DNA from: Nematopogon swammerdamellus
Taxonomy: Eukaryota > Arthropoda > Insecta > Lepidoptera > Adelidae
Length of the DNA stretch: 64,000 nt
NCBI GenBank assembly: GCA_946902875.1
Contig: OX336348.1
Location: 14,037,741-14,101,740, forward strand
Direction: 5' to 3'
Shown: one piece after another, positions 1-10,410 of the stretch
Layout of the letters: the number at the start of each line of letters is the position of its first letter
Numbering within the stretch: the first letter of the stretch is position 1
Notes under the pieces: model-generated
The model's input: only the letters and a program-made list of their open reading frames with translations
Told to the model about the DNA's origin: nothing
The model's database searches: none
Translations under genes and position numbers: made by a program

Positions 1-187
1 AAGGTGTGTCGTGTCGTGTTCGTGTCGTGTAAAAGTCGATACTATTTTCATCGACTACAATCACTAGTAGTGCCAAGCGTGCAACACTCTAATGTCAGTC
101 AAACATCAATTTACTCCGTCTTCCAAAAAAACAGACTATAGTCTATGTGAACGACTAGCTGTCAATAAAAAAAATAATAAAATTTGT

Positions 188-256
188 CGCCTTTTATGAA
201 ATGCATGAAGAAAGATGCAATAGGGCTATTCTTTGTAAGCACCGGCCCCACATGAT
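188..256 (-). mobile_element. Diverged SINE-B head fragment
   Basis: Read on the minus strand, this stretch matches the 5' head of the SINE called SINE-B here: GTGGGGCCGG, then a short AT stretch, an altered AGCCC, and a degenerate copy of the GTCGTAAAAGGCGAC block. Better copies lie at 61296, 16979 and 9595. The 3' body is missing. The rest of 1-640 shows no gene or recognisable element to me. Confidence 0.45.
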
Positions 257-639
257 AAGATAATAGAATGTTATAAAATAATATTAGCATGCGTACTGAA
301 ATGGAACAATATCAAGTACATCAGCGGAAAGCAGTGTTTCCATACCACTGAAGGCTGGGACTGAAGACTAGAAGAAAATTGAAGAGGCCTATTTCCAGCA
401 GCAGACGCATGTACACGGTGACTGACTGTACTAAAATAATAGATTTCAAAATGCGGTTAACGACCGGTCAAAATATTATTTTATTCTTATGTTTTTCATT
501 TTCACATCTGCTCCTTGTGATGTTGCTCACAGCTTTTTGTCGAGTTTCAGGATCTTTGGGCACTTTAATCAATTCATAACGGCACCTCTCGTCATTCATG
601 TAGCTCTAGATTGAGCCCGCACTTCGTCTTAATGAGTTT

Positions 640-1030
640 ATAGTGAAATCGCTTTTTCCCGCGGCTTCGCTCGCGGTAGACTCGATATAACTGCAAATCT
701 GATTTAAACGCAAATATTATAACAAACGATCGCTTCTCTTATATTCTCTCTCTCCCTTCCTCCCTCGCTCCCCTCTCTCTCCACCCCTCCATCATACTCT
801 CCCCTCTCCATCCGGCAATACCATTCGACACTAAATTCATACGTTCATACTATTATTTTCTCTGATACTGCTCAGCCCTATTTAGTGTGATGGTATTTAG
901 CCTATAGTGAGCCTAAAGAACCTACTCTTTACATTGGTGCAAACCGCATCAAAATCTGTTCAGTGGTTCCGGAGTTTACCTCAAACATACACACATACAT
1001 ACAGATGTTTCCTTTTATAAGAAGTACAGA
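640..1030 (-). mobile_element. Helitron-like remnant
   Basis: The block CCCGCGGCTTCGCTCGCG near 659 is the reverse complement of the GC-rich region just inside Helitron 3' ends seen at 38060-38099 and 60061-60094. Further right is the phrase about needing to add a base to an imperfect copy: ATCAAAATCTGTTCAGTGGTT near 948, reminiscent of Helitron left-hand sequence. The interval 740-810 is a CT-rich low-complexity run. Boundaries are not resolvable. Confidence 0.3.
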
Positions 1031-1040
1031 TAGAGAAGGA

Positions 1041-1325
1041 AACAAAAAAACCGGCCAAGTGCGAGTCGAACTTCGCGCACCGAGGGTTCCGTATCGCCAT
1101 GTCATGGTCAGCGCCACTTACGCCATCTATGGTTCTTTTTATTATATTTTGATGTTATATCGGCTATAATAAATAACACATATTCTGTGAAAATTTCAAC
1201 TGCCTAGGTACCTATTACGGTTCAAGAGATACAGCCCTCGGACAGACGGACGGACGGACGGACGGACAGACAGACAGACGGCGTAGGCTTAGTAATAGGG
1301 TACCGGATACGGAACCCTAAAAAAT
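1041..1325 (+). repeat. Lepidopteran interspersed repeat with GGAC/GACA array
   Basis: It begins with CCGGCCAAGTGCGAGTCG, followed by GCGCACCGAGGGTTCCGTA, and ends TAGTAATAGGGTACCGG...GGAACCCTAAAAA. A (GGAC)n/(GACA)n microsatellite occupies 1240-1280. From general knowledge this repeat is very common in Lepidoptera. A second copy lies reversed at 53368-53570. It lies within the zinc-finger gene, just downstream of the finger exon's splice donor. Confidence 0.65.
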
Positions 1326-1343
1326 AAGAAACATCATACTTAC

Positions 1344-2111
1344 AAGCCTTCCCTCTCATGCATAACCATATGTCTGTCCAAATGGTAATTACTCGGGAAC
1401 GAATGAAAGCAAATATGGCAGACATGTCTCAAGTGCCCCGGCTGGTGAGTAAGGGCGTGCTTTTCCAAAATCCCTCTCGTCATAAATCCTTTATCACATA
1501 CGTCGCAAGGGAACGGCCTTCGGGCCTTATGTATCTTCATATGAAACGATAGAGAACGTTTTCTAGGAAACGTTTTTTCGCAAACGTCGCAAGTGAATAT
1601 TTCACCGTTGTGCTCGAGTATGTGCCAGCGAAGTTGAGTTTTCGACGTGTATCCGTTACCGCAGGTTTCGCATTCAAAATGCTGCCCGCCGTGCGTTTCA
1701 GTGTGTTGCTTGTATCCGTGCCTGTTCGTGAATCGTTTAGCGCACACCGGGCATACGTAAGGTCGTTTATGATTGTGTGTTTGCGCGTGCGTTTCGATGA
1801 GCTCCTTGCTGGTAAACGTACATTCGCAGAATTCGCAGTTGTACGGTTTTTCCGGGTCATGTTTTTTTAATAAATGAGCGTCGAGCACTTTTTGGTTCAT
1901 GTAGTTTTTATCGCAATACTTGCACATACGTTTGCCTAGCACACTGTCCATGTGCTTCTTTAAGTAGGACTTGGTGGAAAATGTTCTGTCGCAGTGGTCG
2001 CACGGAACGGGTTTTTTAACTTTGCCATCTTTAGAGGTTTTTGTCTTTCTCTCTTTTTCTTTCTTCTCTTTCTGCTTCATTTGTCGTCTTATCGCAATTT
2101 TTGTAGAATTC
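1344..2111 (-). CDS. C2H2 zinc-finger protein, internal exon
   Basis: A 768-base exon encoding a lysine-rich leader and a tandem finger array. Counted from the methionine at 2080, finger 1 (residue 27 on) lacks its second histidine. Seven regular C-X2-C-X12-H-X3/4-H fingers follow to near residue 243. Such arrays are nuclear and usually bind DNA; the target cannot be told. The exon limits come from splice signals: a pyrimidine-rich acceptor ending TTTCAG just upstream of 2111 and the donor GTAAGTATG starting at 1343. The TAA at 1342-1340 that appears to end the frame lies inside that donor, so translation should continue into a further exon not found in 1-1340. The exon is phase-symmetric (1 base, 255 codons, 2 bases). 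Which finger gene it is cannot be told. Confidence 0.8.
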
Positions 2112-2156
2112 CTGAAAGTGTAAGAGAAATCAATAAGTTCCCGCCTAAAACATTTG

Positions 2157-3481
2157 ACAGCTCAAACACCAGGCGCGGGGGCACCTAGTAGCAGCAGCTG
2201 GAATTTGGTGGCGAGGCCATCAAAAAAGCAGAGGCAACGAGCAAAGAAGCGGTCGGAGGCAAGACGGCTGCTTACGCAGCCCAAGCGCCCCCCACCACAT
2301 GAGGGACCCTCAGTGGAAGAGCCCTCACGGGTGGGGGTTGCGGAGCCGACGGCAGCCGGAACCAGCACTGGGTCCAAAACCAAAAACCCACGGGCGAAGG
2401 AGGAACAATCCGACGCCCAAGAAGCCAACACCAGGCGGCCTAAGCGTGGTGGCAGCAAAACCCAGAAACGGCAGAGTCAAGAACTGGCCAAATCTGGTGC
2501 CAAACCACCGCCGCGACAGCAGACAGCACGACAAAAAAGAGATCGCCCAGTTTCGACCCCATCACCAAAAGAGGTGAAGCGGTCGAAGCTGGTAGACCAG
2601 TCATCGCGCACTAAAACAACGATAAGCTACGCGGAAGCTACGACAGGCGTCGAGCTAGCTGTGGCAATCACCCTCTCGCCCTCTGCTGACATCACGGAGG
2701 ACGAGTTCAAAGCAATAAAGGACACCATCCATGATTAGACGACACCTGCCTGGACATCTCAAACGTCAATTTTGAAAACCCAGAGACACCGTCGTTCCAG
2801 GGCAAAATGTTCCTGTGCGATGGTGCCATAAAAATGGCGTTTGTGGATGAACGCAGCGTCGGCTGGATGAAGCGGACCATCTTGACGATGACGTCACCAC
2901 GACCAGGCCACACCCTCACCTTGGTGGGGCAATCGAACCTACAGGCAAAATTCAAAGCGGGTCTTTTCCTTCCTGACTTTGATAAGCCAGCAACCAGTGC
3001 CCACGCTCTCCTCACTGCGTGCAACGCAAAGTGGTACAGGATCGATCGCTGGTCCCTGTACAATGTAACAGCCTACGGACCTGAAGAACGCTCCCCAGGC
3101 ATGTTCCTCACCCTGGGTGTACCCAGGGATGAGGTCAAAAAGGTCATGGAGAGGGGGAGGCAGGTAAGCTTCCGGTCAGGAGCCATTTACCTGCGGTTCT
3201 TCACGAACGATGGCCTGAGCGACTATCCTCCGACTGACCCGGAGCTGAAGACCGCGGCGATAGCTCCAACGGACCCAACGGCAGCAGTGCCAATGGACAT
3301 TACCAGACCGGATACCGTAAGTAAGCAGGCGTCGGTCCCCTATATACCTCCCCAACCCCAGCCAAGCTGGGGGACAAGGGTAGAGGAGATGGAGGAATCG
3401 ACGCAATCATCAACATCATCAGAAGACGTTGTGGACAGGGAAGAGGAAGATCGCATCCTTCACTCCCCTGACCACAACTAA
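2157..3481 (+). pseudogene. ORF1 of LOA-like LINE, frameshifted
   Basis: The frame is open from the truncation point to the TAG at 2736-2738 (ending ...KDTIHD) and resumes in another frame from about 2738 (DDTCLDISNVNFENPE...) to the stop at 3481. One base gained or lost near 2736 explains this. The first part is rich in K, R, S and P, typical of the basic RNA-binding leader of ORF1 proteins. The second part has a compact region of about 120 residues, then an acidic serine-rich tail. No CCHC knuckle is visible. The best counterpart is the intact frame starting at 63335. Confidence 0.6.
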
Positions 3482-3919
3482 GGTAATACAGTGTAACCTC
3501 CAGCACAGGCAATCTGCGACGGCTACACTACGCAGACAGCTGGAGGTACACGATAGCACAATCGTGCTTATCCAAGAGCCGTGGATACGAAAAAGCATAA
3601 TTTGCGGACTTGGAAACGGAGGTAAGATTTTTATAAATCCCACTGTCAGCAATCCACGAACATGCATTTACATACCTAAACACATGTCAGCATTATTACT
3701 AACCGAATTCTGTTCCAGAAATTTAACAGCAGTCACCTTACAACACAAGGGTGACACAACACCATCAAAGCCGGTCGTACTGGTGTCGGCATATATGCCT
3801 CTAGACGAGGAACTACCGCCGGCCGAACTACAAGAGGTGGTACGACACTGCAAAGCACACAAGATCGACATCATCATAGCCACGGACTGCAATGTGCACC
3901 ACACACTCTGGGGGAGTGC
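3429..3919 (+). pseudogene. ORF2 endonuclease start of LOA-like LINE
   Basis: This frame overlaps the end of ORF1 by about 50 bases in another phase. It shows the start of an apurinic-type endonuclease domain: a VIQCNLQH strand, the LIQEPW motif carrying the catalytic glutamate, VSAYMP, and a T-D-C-N-V-H-H-T-L-W-G-S block in place of the usual GDFN...WGS. The reverse transcriptase and RNase H parts are absent. It is a dead fragment, since the sequence changes to unrelated DNA at about 3920. Confidence 0.6.
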
Positions 3920-4531
3920 CAAAATTTCGTTACATATTTAGAGTTTCGTTACAAAAATTTCATTACAGTGTTTTGTTATGGGACAAAGTTGGTGAAAATG
4001 ACTCCGATAAGTTCGGTCCGGCCGAGGCCTACCGTCTCATTGTCGTCACGTCTCACAGCACAGCGCTCGCGCTCAGTCGCTACTCGCTTGCTCGCCGTCG
4101 TGTCGGTTGAGAGCGCGTCATATCGCATCAGTCCGCTCGAACTCGCTCACGTTCGGTCGCTACTTCGCTTTCGTTTGTGTCGATAGAGAGCATGTCGTGT
4201 TCGTGTCAACCGAGTCAACTGAGTCATCAGAGTGAGGCATCTCAGTATGTCGACTGAGCGGAACTGAACAACTCACTCAGACCGAGCAACAACAGGACTA
4301 GTGCATCGATATCTTGGAGAGGGGACACATTTCATCCAACCTATTCCACATTTTAACCCACCTTGGATATGTTGGATGTCACCAGCCCATTAGAGTTTGT
4401 TTCTGTCGGAGGTAGATGCCATGCCAGCACTTGCCTATGTAAGGTTTTTTAAGTTTACTCTGAAGTTAGTGGTTAGTGGCTTCTTTCAACTGACAGAACA
4501 GTATGTGAAAACATGCTGTTCCATATTAATA
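3920..4531. other. Gene-free stretch of zinc-finger gene intron
   Basis: It contains short repeats of CGCTC/CGCTAC type (4030-4190) and simple GTCGTGTTCGTGTC words that also occur at positions 8-30. No coding frame, splice pair or mobile-element end could be recognised. Confidence 0.4.
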
Positions 4532-5800
4532 CAGGATGTCCAGGGTCTGTTCCGGAATATCGAAATGAGCTATTGTATATCATCCAATAAACACATAAAA
4601 AAAAAGAAAAATGGTCCTATCCATACTAGTTTTCGAGATATGAATTTTCAAAGTTTTCAATTTAGTCAATCTATGCGCGCTCTAAGTGACCAGACCGCGG
4701 CGGTGCGGAGGAGGCGGGGCGGCGCGGCGGGCGCGCCGGCCGGGTCGAATGTTCGCTATAGCACCGCACCGCACCGCGCTGTTGCGCCCCCGCGCCGCCC
4801 CGTGTCGGCATCGCAAGCTGCTATCAAAGGAGACGCGAGCGCGGCGGGCGGCGCGACGCGCCGCGATGCCGCCCGGTGGCGGCATCGTGCGCTGCCATCA
4901 AAGGAGACGCCGCGCGGGCGCGGCGAGCGGCGCGGGCGCGGAGGGCGGCGCGCCGCGCTGCCTGTGGCCGACCGACCTGCATTGCGCTTCAGTCCAGCCG
5001 GTCACGCGGCGCGGAAGATCAATGTGTGTCAGTCGGTCAGTATGTCAAGGGCGGCCGACCGTGTTGACGTATTTTTGGTAATTCGATTCGTAAATTGAAT
5101 TAGTGAAAGTTTCGCGCTCGTGTTTAACAATACGTAGTACCTACCACAGGTTAAAGTGTTTGTTAAAAGTTCCATTCACGAATAACGAATATGTGGATAT
5201 GTTGCTCGCGTATGGAGCAGCAAACGGAAATGGGCTTCAAACGCATTTATCGTGAAAGATTTCCAAACAGGCGTCAGACTGCCGGTGCTGGCTGAAGTGA
5301 TTGTGCGTGCATTGTACTGTTTACGGGAACATGGCAATCTAGACCCGCTACTGCATCGCCCGGGTCTCGTCATAATGCATCGAGCTGCAAGGAGATCACG
5401 TAGAAAACCTTCACATCATTTGAGGTATGTAGATAATCATTTACTTTTTACTGGCTACATACATACATACGCCTTATTGCAGTGTAGTAGGTAGGTATGC
5501 TACGTCTTATATCGAAATCTATGATTCTCGATCGTCCGATCAGCGCCGCGCGCGCCCCGCGCCCGCGCATCTCACGCCTCGCGATCGCGAACCGCGCGCC
5601 TCGCGCCGCGTCCCTCGCATAGCCCTACGCGGCCGTGCACAAGCATAGAGCGCGCTCACACTATCGTATGCATTTACTTTGTTAGAAAATGGCAAAATTG
5701 GAAATAATTGAGATTAAAAAAAAATTCTTTCATCACTGCACTTTACACACGATACATATCACGATCCTTCGATATTCCACATCACACTTTGGACACCCTG
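4532..5800. mobile_element. Non-autonomous inverted-repeat element, CAGG...CCTG ends
   Basis: The left end reads TACAGGATGTCCAGGGT and the reversed right end TACAGGGTGTCCAAAGT. Both continue with a shared GGAATATCGAA about 10 bases further in, giving imperfect inverted repeats of about 37 bases. The interior includes CTAGTTTTCGAGATATGAA, shared with the smaller element at 15550-15999, and two very GC-rich islands (4690-4985 and 5540-5640). No transposase is encoded. A TAA/TTAA-rich flank prevents a clean call of the target duplication, and the superfamily is not assigned. Confidence 0.6.
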
Positions 5801-6162
5801 TATTTAATCTTTTTAAATCTTATTTATATAGCACTGCACTTAGATTGTTTATGATTAGGTATTTTATATGTTTTTTTTTATATTTGAATTATTAAATTTT
5901 GCTTTCCATTATTATTTTGTCTAATTTTATAACTAAATTGTTAATGTAAAACCTGAGTGCATCGACACAGGCGAAAGTCCAGTGGTGCACTCGGGACATC
6001 CATCAAATGTGGTTTTGTTTTCTATGTCTACTGTTCTCCTCTTTCTTTTCTAAACATTTTGTGACACTAATCTAGACTTAAGAAAATGAAATTGTTACTA
6101 ACCTTCTCAGCAATAAAAAAATTTGGAATTTGGAGTTAATTATAACTATTCATTTAAATTTT
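5801..6162. other. AT-rich gene-free stretch
   Basis: A/T-rich sequence lies between the inverted-repeat element and the SINE that houses the piggyBac-like element. No coding frame or repeat boundary was recognised. Confidence 0.4.
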
Positions 6163-6484
6163 GTTTTTTTTTTTATGGAAACTGGCAAGGTTGGCTACAT
6201 CACCTACAACATCCATGATGTCAGCCCATAACACCGGGTGAACTTGGTGCCACGTCAGTGCTTCCCTTCGGTTGTGCCGGCTACTCTGAACTGGACGGAA
6301 AACACAAACTATTTACATAGCCGTTTCGACCGACCTTTCATTCAGTGCGGTGGTACCAAACCGGGCGGGTTAAACCCTACCACCTAGTAATATAAGAAGG
6401 TAGTCATATCCCTTAGTCGCCTTTTACGACATACACGGGGAGAGGTGCAGTGAGGCTATTTTTTTAACCCTGCAGTGGTCGTGC

Positions 6485-6701
6485 GCGGACTCAGAATCCG
6501 CATATTTGCACTTTGTTGGATACCTTTTTTACTATTAACAGCACAGAACTCGCACTCACGGAATTCTCATCTCGTGCGGGGTTCTTGCGAACGACGTAAT
6601 CAGCCGTGCGCTGGTATTCACAGGTAACGCACACATACCTGTTGCGGAGTCTGAGTCCGCGCGCGATCACTCGTGTTGCAGAGCGCGGACAGAGAGTCCG
6701 C
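6485..6701. repeat. Sub-terminal 17-base palindromes of the piggyBac-like element
   Basis: Three sites of exact form GCGGA-N7-TCCGC lie at 6485-6501, 6644-6660 and 6685-6701, and a fourth at 9517-9533 near the other end. Spacing and placement near the termini suggest transposase recognition or fold-back sites, as sub-terminal repeats do in related elements. That role is inferred; only the sequence pattern is seen. Confidence 0.7.
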
Positions 6702-7775
6702 TAGCGATTACTTCGCGCGAAGAGAATTCTTGATAGGTTTGACTAACCTTATTCTGAAAGACCATCTGCACTCAAGAATAGTAAGCCAAAACTTACTTCC
6801 AACCAGTGGCGGTCGGTGACTTCAGTGACCGGTAGTTCGCTAAGTACCTACCTAGGTACTTAAATACCAAATTTCCCAACACATTCCCGTCATGTTATTT
6901 TAAGATCGGGACTTCCGAATTTTTAAAACGCCTGCGTTTTATTATGTACGTAGGTACCTACCTAGTATGAATATTCTCAAGACACTCAATGAGTTGCAAA
7001 AAACAAGAAAAAAAATCCAAACAAGTTTTTTAACTCATTTTTAGTACCTTTATGCACACACCCGTAGACCACAACACTACTGCAGCTTTCAAAAAGAAAA
7101 CAGTAGTAATGTCGCAAAAATACTTCAAAAATATATATAAAACAAAAGCATTTGAAAAGTAGGAATTCAACCCGCGATCACCTGATTGTAAAGCCTTACC
7201 TTTAACCAACGCTTAGGCAAATACCGACACCACTTAATTCCAGTAGTATCACGTGACAGAAAGCACAAAACCTAACCATATCCCATTTTAAATATTCGCG
7301 CGCTAACGGGTATGTGACAGACATCTCACATCACATGACAGCGCGCTGACTCTAGGCAGACGGACTCGTGCAAAACGAATCGCTCGCGACGTGTCGCACG
7401 CGCGGCTATTCACGATATAGCGTCCTTGTTTGGCGCTCGTGCGCCGCACGTAGAACTCCATTTCGGCCCATCTGTTTCTATGAAGTATCTTTTTTCTCAC
7501 GCGCCAGCGGTGTTTTTCCGATCCCCATACATTCAGCATTGCAGACCCGCGTGCGTTACTCGATTCCGCACGGGGCGCGCGTTTAAACGCAAAAAAGTGC
7601 CTTGTGATCTATAAAATAAGGTCGAATTCACATTCGTATTTATTTGGAGTACGATCATTATGGTTTTAATGTAGGTATGTTGTAAAATATTATTGAATTG
7701 AAGACTTCTCTAATAGATATTAGTGAAGTGAAGACTTCTCGTGGTATGGTAGTGCGGCGCACGAGCGCACTTTAG

Positions 7776-8045
7776 GACCAGCCGCCAGTGCTTCCAACAA
7801 TAAAACTTCGCCTGAAAGAAGTATTGATGATCCCATTAGACCAACAGGCCAGCACTAGTAGACAAAACGGCGTAACTGGTGGTAGATGCCATTATTGTGA
7901 TCGAAAGAAGAATCGACCGACTAAATATCGCTGCGGAAAAATCGCTTGTCAAAAATTTGTATGTCTCGAATATGTGATGACCATACATCGGAATCCGCGG
8001 GGCACGAATACGACCTTGTTAGGGATTGACTACGGCGATCAATAA
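7776..8045 (+). pseudogene. piggyBac-type transposase, C-terminal remnant
   Basis: The frame around 7788-8045 holds a cysteine-rich tail: G-R-C-H-Y-C-D-R-K-K, then T-K-Y-R-C-G, then C-Q-K-F-V-C-L-E. This matches the zinc-binding C-terminal domain of piggyBac-family transposases (CxxC...C...CLE pattern). The DDD catalytic core is not present upstream. The frame ends in unrelated residues after a 40-base segment repeated in inverted orientation at 9067-9107. Confidence 0.65.
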
Positions 8046-8198
8046 ACAATCGACACTGTTATCGATACTCATATTTATTTGTTTATTGTATTTTATTCAT
8101 GTCATATTTCAGACCTAAATACTTATATACCTACAGTACTTATATAAACATGTATACTTTATGTTAACGATTAAGTAAATATAATACATATTTATATA

Positions 8199-8692
8199 AG
8201 GTCTTTCAAAATTTGTTCATAGTACGCTAAGGGGGGTTTCTGTATCATATAGGGAGTAAAACCTATATAAAATTTTTTGGACCTTGGGCTTTTTTTAAGT
8301 AAAAAAATTTTTTATGTAGGTATTTAAATAAAAAAATAGGTGTTTGATTTTTATAACCTAATCGATTCAGTTTCATAACAGTAACAAAAAAGTCTTCATG
8401 ACCATTATGATGTAATACGTGTAAGTTGGTAAAAAAAATTAAATTCTTTCTATTGCATACTGATAAAACTGAAATTGTGGTTTTTCACAATTTCTGAAAG
8501 AAAGAGATATACGTGTTGGAAGACTTTTTTGTTCCTGGCATGAAACCGAAACGATTAAGAAAAATTTTTGTTTTGCATTTAAAATTAAAAAAAAAAATTT
8601 TTGTAAAAAAAAAATTCTTTGTTCTTCAAAAGTGATCTATTTCCGATACAGAACCCCCCCTTAGCGTACTATGAACTAATTTTGTAAGACCT
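8199..8692. mobile_element. 494-bp inverted-repeat element inside the piggyBac-like element
   Basis: The left terminus 8199-8246 and the reversed right terminus 8645-8692 both read AGGTCTT-CAAAATT-GTTCATAGTACGCTAAGGGGGG with few differences, about 48 bases. The interior is AT-rich and non-coding. About 220 bases of the interior (from 8262) recur just outside the right end (from 8693 to about 8905), so part of the unit has been tandemly duplicated. Target duplication is not clear. Confidence 0.6.
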
Positions 8693-9597
8693 ATTTTTTT
8701 GGATCTTGGCCTTTTTTTATTATGTAAAATATTTTTTTATGTCTTTAAATTAAAAAATAGGTGGTAGATTTTTATAGCCTAATCGATTCAGTTTCATAAC
8801 AGTAACAAAAAAGTCTGCAATATCATTATGATGTAACACGTGTAAGTTGGTAAAAAAAATCTAAGTCTTTTCTATTCCATACTAATAAAACTAATATTGT
8901 GGTTTGAACAGATTTGTATTGTACCTACAAAGTAAATACAACATTTGTTTATTATATTTTATTTTCTATAGAAATACTCTTAGTTTTAATAATCGACATT
9001 ATTCCATATTATTCTAAAATAACGATCGATTTTCGATATTTGTGGATACATTGTCCCATCACTAAACAACCTTGAATCATTCGTGCCCCGCGGATTCCGA
9101 TGTATGGTGATGACAGTGTCATGCCCAGAATGTGAAAAAAAAAATTGTTTATCAGCAGAAAAAAAAATTCCGATTTCTTTACTAAAAAGTTTGTTTTTGT
9201 TATTGTATAATTAATTAATATAGCTACTTATGCTGTTTTCTTAAGGAGGGAGAGTACGACTGTAATAAAAAACCAAAAGAATTGTGATTTGTTAGATTTT
9301 GATGGTTCATTTTTGAGATTTCTTTGAGAAATATTTTTTCGTTGATTTTTCTGAATTTTATTCTAACTTAGATTATTACTGGTCCAAAGCAACTAAGAAA
9401 CGTGTCATTGTATCATTTGTTGGAAAAATAAAGCTTTTATTGAAATATACATTCCTTTTTTTAAATATAAACTAACAAACAAAAAAACCTAATAAAAAGA
9501 TAGGCGCAGCGAGGTTGCGGAGTCTCAGTCCGCGTGCGAGCAATGGTGTCACTTTTTGGGTGGCGACCACTGCAGGGTTAAAGTACCGGCCCCACAC

Positions 9598-9841
9598 GTT
9601 AACAGTACCTACATACTGAAGACCTACATAAGTCGACGTTTCGCCCGCTACGTCACGCTCTTCTTCAGTCACTGCTGGAGTTCCTGGAGCCAACGTCTTG
9701 TGCCCGTTGTACACCAGACTTCAGACCTGGACTTGGGAGCCGACAACTGGTACCAGGAATTCCCACAGTGCCTGAAGAAGCCCGTGATAGAGCGGGCGAA
9801 ACGTCGACTTATTTAAGTCTTCAGTATGTACTGTTAAACAG
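9598..9841. repeat. Inverted repeat with GCGGGCGAAACGTCGAC arms
   Basis: The arm 9598-9674 is the reverse complement of 9766-9841 with few differences, separated by about 90 bases. Each arm holds CTGAAGA, a GC-rich stem and GCGGGCGAAACGTCGAC. The pattern recalls terminal repeats of Penelope-like elements, but no reverse transcriptase of that type is present. Confidence 0.55.
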
Positions 9842-9927
9842 TAAAAATTTAAACTTGCCTATGGTCGGCTACACTGAACCGGGCAAAATTAACGCATGGA
9901 ACCCTAAAGGCAGAAGAAGTACCATAC

Positions 9928-10099
9928 CCAGGAGTGGTGTTAGCAGCGACATCGTACGTGCAGTGGTCTGAGCCATCGCTCGAGTCCTCTCGGATGTCCA
10001 CCTCGGGAATGTAGGCATCCTCCAAGTCGAAGGGCTCTATCTTTATCATTATCATAACTGGCTCACACATGATGTCTTCAGTTCCACTCTACGAATGCT
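9928..10099 (-). CDS. Probable first coding exon of the zinc-finger gene
   Basis: A strong acceptor (pyrimidine tract ending CTTACAG) precedes base 10099. An in-frame TAG lies just before ATG 10070-10068, so that ATG is the likely start. The 47 codons are acidic, with IKIEPFDLED and EDSSDGSD runs typical of the leader of insect finger proteins. A GTATGG donor at 9927 leaves two bases over, and the finger exon at 2111 begins with one, so the phases fit exactly and give a glycine. A competing GT four bases on would not fit. This linkage is inferred; a separate gene or a chance frame remains possible. Confidence 0.5.
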
Positions 10100-10282
10100 C
10101 TGTAAGAGAAGGTCCATTTTGATTATAGCAAGTTAAATTACCTGCAGGCTCCCATACGTAACAGGTCTAGTACTGTTTCAGTGATTTTTTATTATCAAAA
10201 CGAGACAGCACTTTAGATAGATGATTTCAAAATATTTTAAAATTGTCATCAAAACATATATTATAAATAATTTTGCTCTCAA

Positions 10283-10410
10283 AGAAGGTGTGGAAGCTTG
10301 CGGTGGCTTCACCGAGCATATCCGGGCCCATCGGCAGTAGAGGAGGGTGTTAATCGAGGTCGGAACTAGCGAGTGGCCACTCTAAATTTCCCGCGCATGC
10401 TTCACGAATA
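10283..10410 (+). repeat. Interspersed repeat shared with 61655-61800
   Basis: It shares GAGCATATCCGGGCCCAT and GCAGTAGAGGAGGGTG and further words with the segment near 61700. The origin is unknown. 10411-11220 has no recognised feature. Confidence 0.5.

Larger units (their letters stand above)
2156..3919 (+). mobile_element. LOA-like LINE fragment, truncated at both ends
   Basis: This block holds the C-terminal part of an ORF1 and the N-terminal part of an ORF2 endonuclease, in the order of a LOA-type non-LTR retrotransposon. Its left edge matches the interior of the open frame at 63724-64000 (shared GCACCTAGTAGCAGCAGCTGG), so the 5' end is missing. The right edge stops inside the endonuclease domain after the TLWGS motif. 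It sits in the intron of the zinc-finger gene, in antisense orientation to it. Clade assignment rests on remembered motif patterns. Confidence 0.65.
6468..9577. mobile_element. piggyBac-like element, 3.1 kb, defective
   Basis: It is flanked by TTAA at 6464-6467 and 9578-9581 and has identical 14-base terminal repeats CCCTGCAGTGGTCG at both ends. TTAA target choice with CCC termini is the hallmark of the piggyBac superfamily. Four 17-base palindromic sites lie near the ends, and a C-terminal transposase remnant lies at 7776-8045. No long transposase frame survives, so the copy cannot move by itself. It is inserted in a SINE inside the zinc-finger gene intron. A second, smaller inverted-repeat element (8199-8692) lies inside it. 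Confidence 0.85.
6163..9595 (-). mobile_element. SINE-B copy split by a piggyBac-like element
   Basis: The SINE's 3' half lies at 6163-6463 (poly-T at the left, shared body to the reversed GTCGTAAAAGGCGAC block) and its 5' head at 9582-9595 (reverse complement of GTGGGGCCGGTACT). The two halves are contiguous in the copies near 16950 and 21990, where GGCTATT...TTTAAGTACCGG runs unbroken. Those copies therefore act as empty sites for the insertion between the halves. Confidence 0.75.

Noticed and set aside
4397..5098. 233-residue plus-strand frame and overlapping GC-rich frames
   Set aside because: They arise from a GC-rich, stop-poor island inside an inverted-repeat element; residues are low-complexity A/R/G.
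9766..9841. Functional hammerhead ribozyme
   Set aside because: The core words are present, but no stem III with a proper cleavage triplet can be drawn by eye; kept only as a weak finding.
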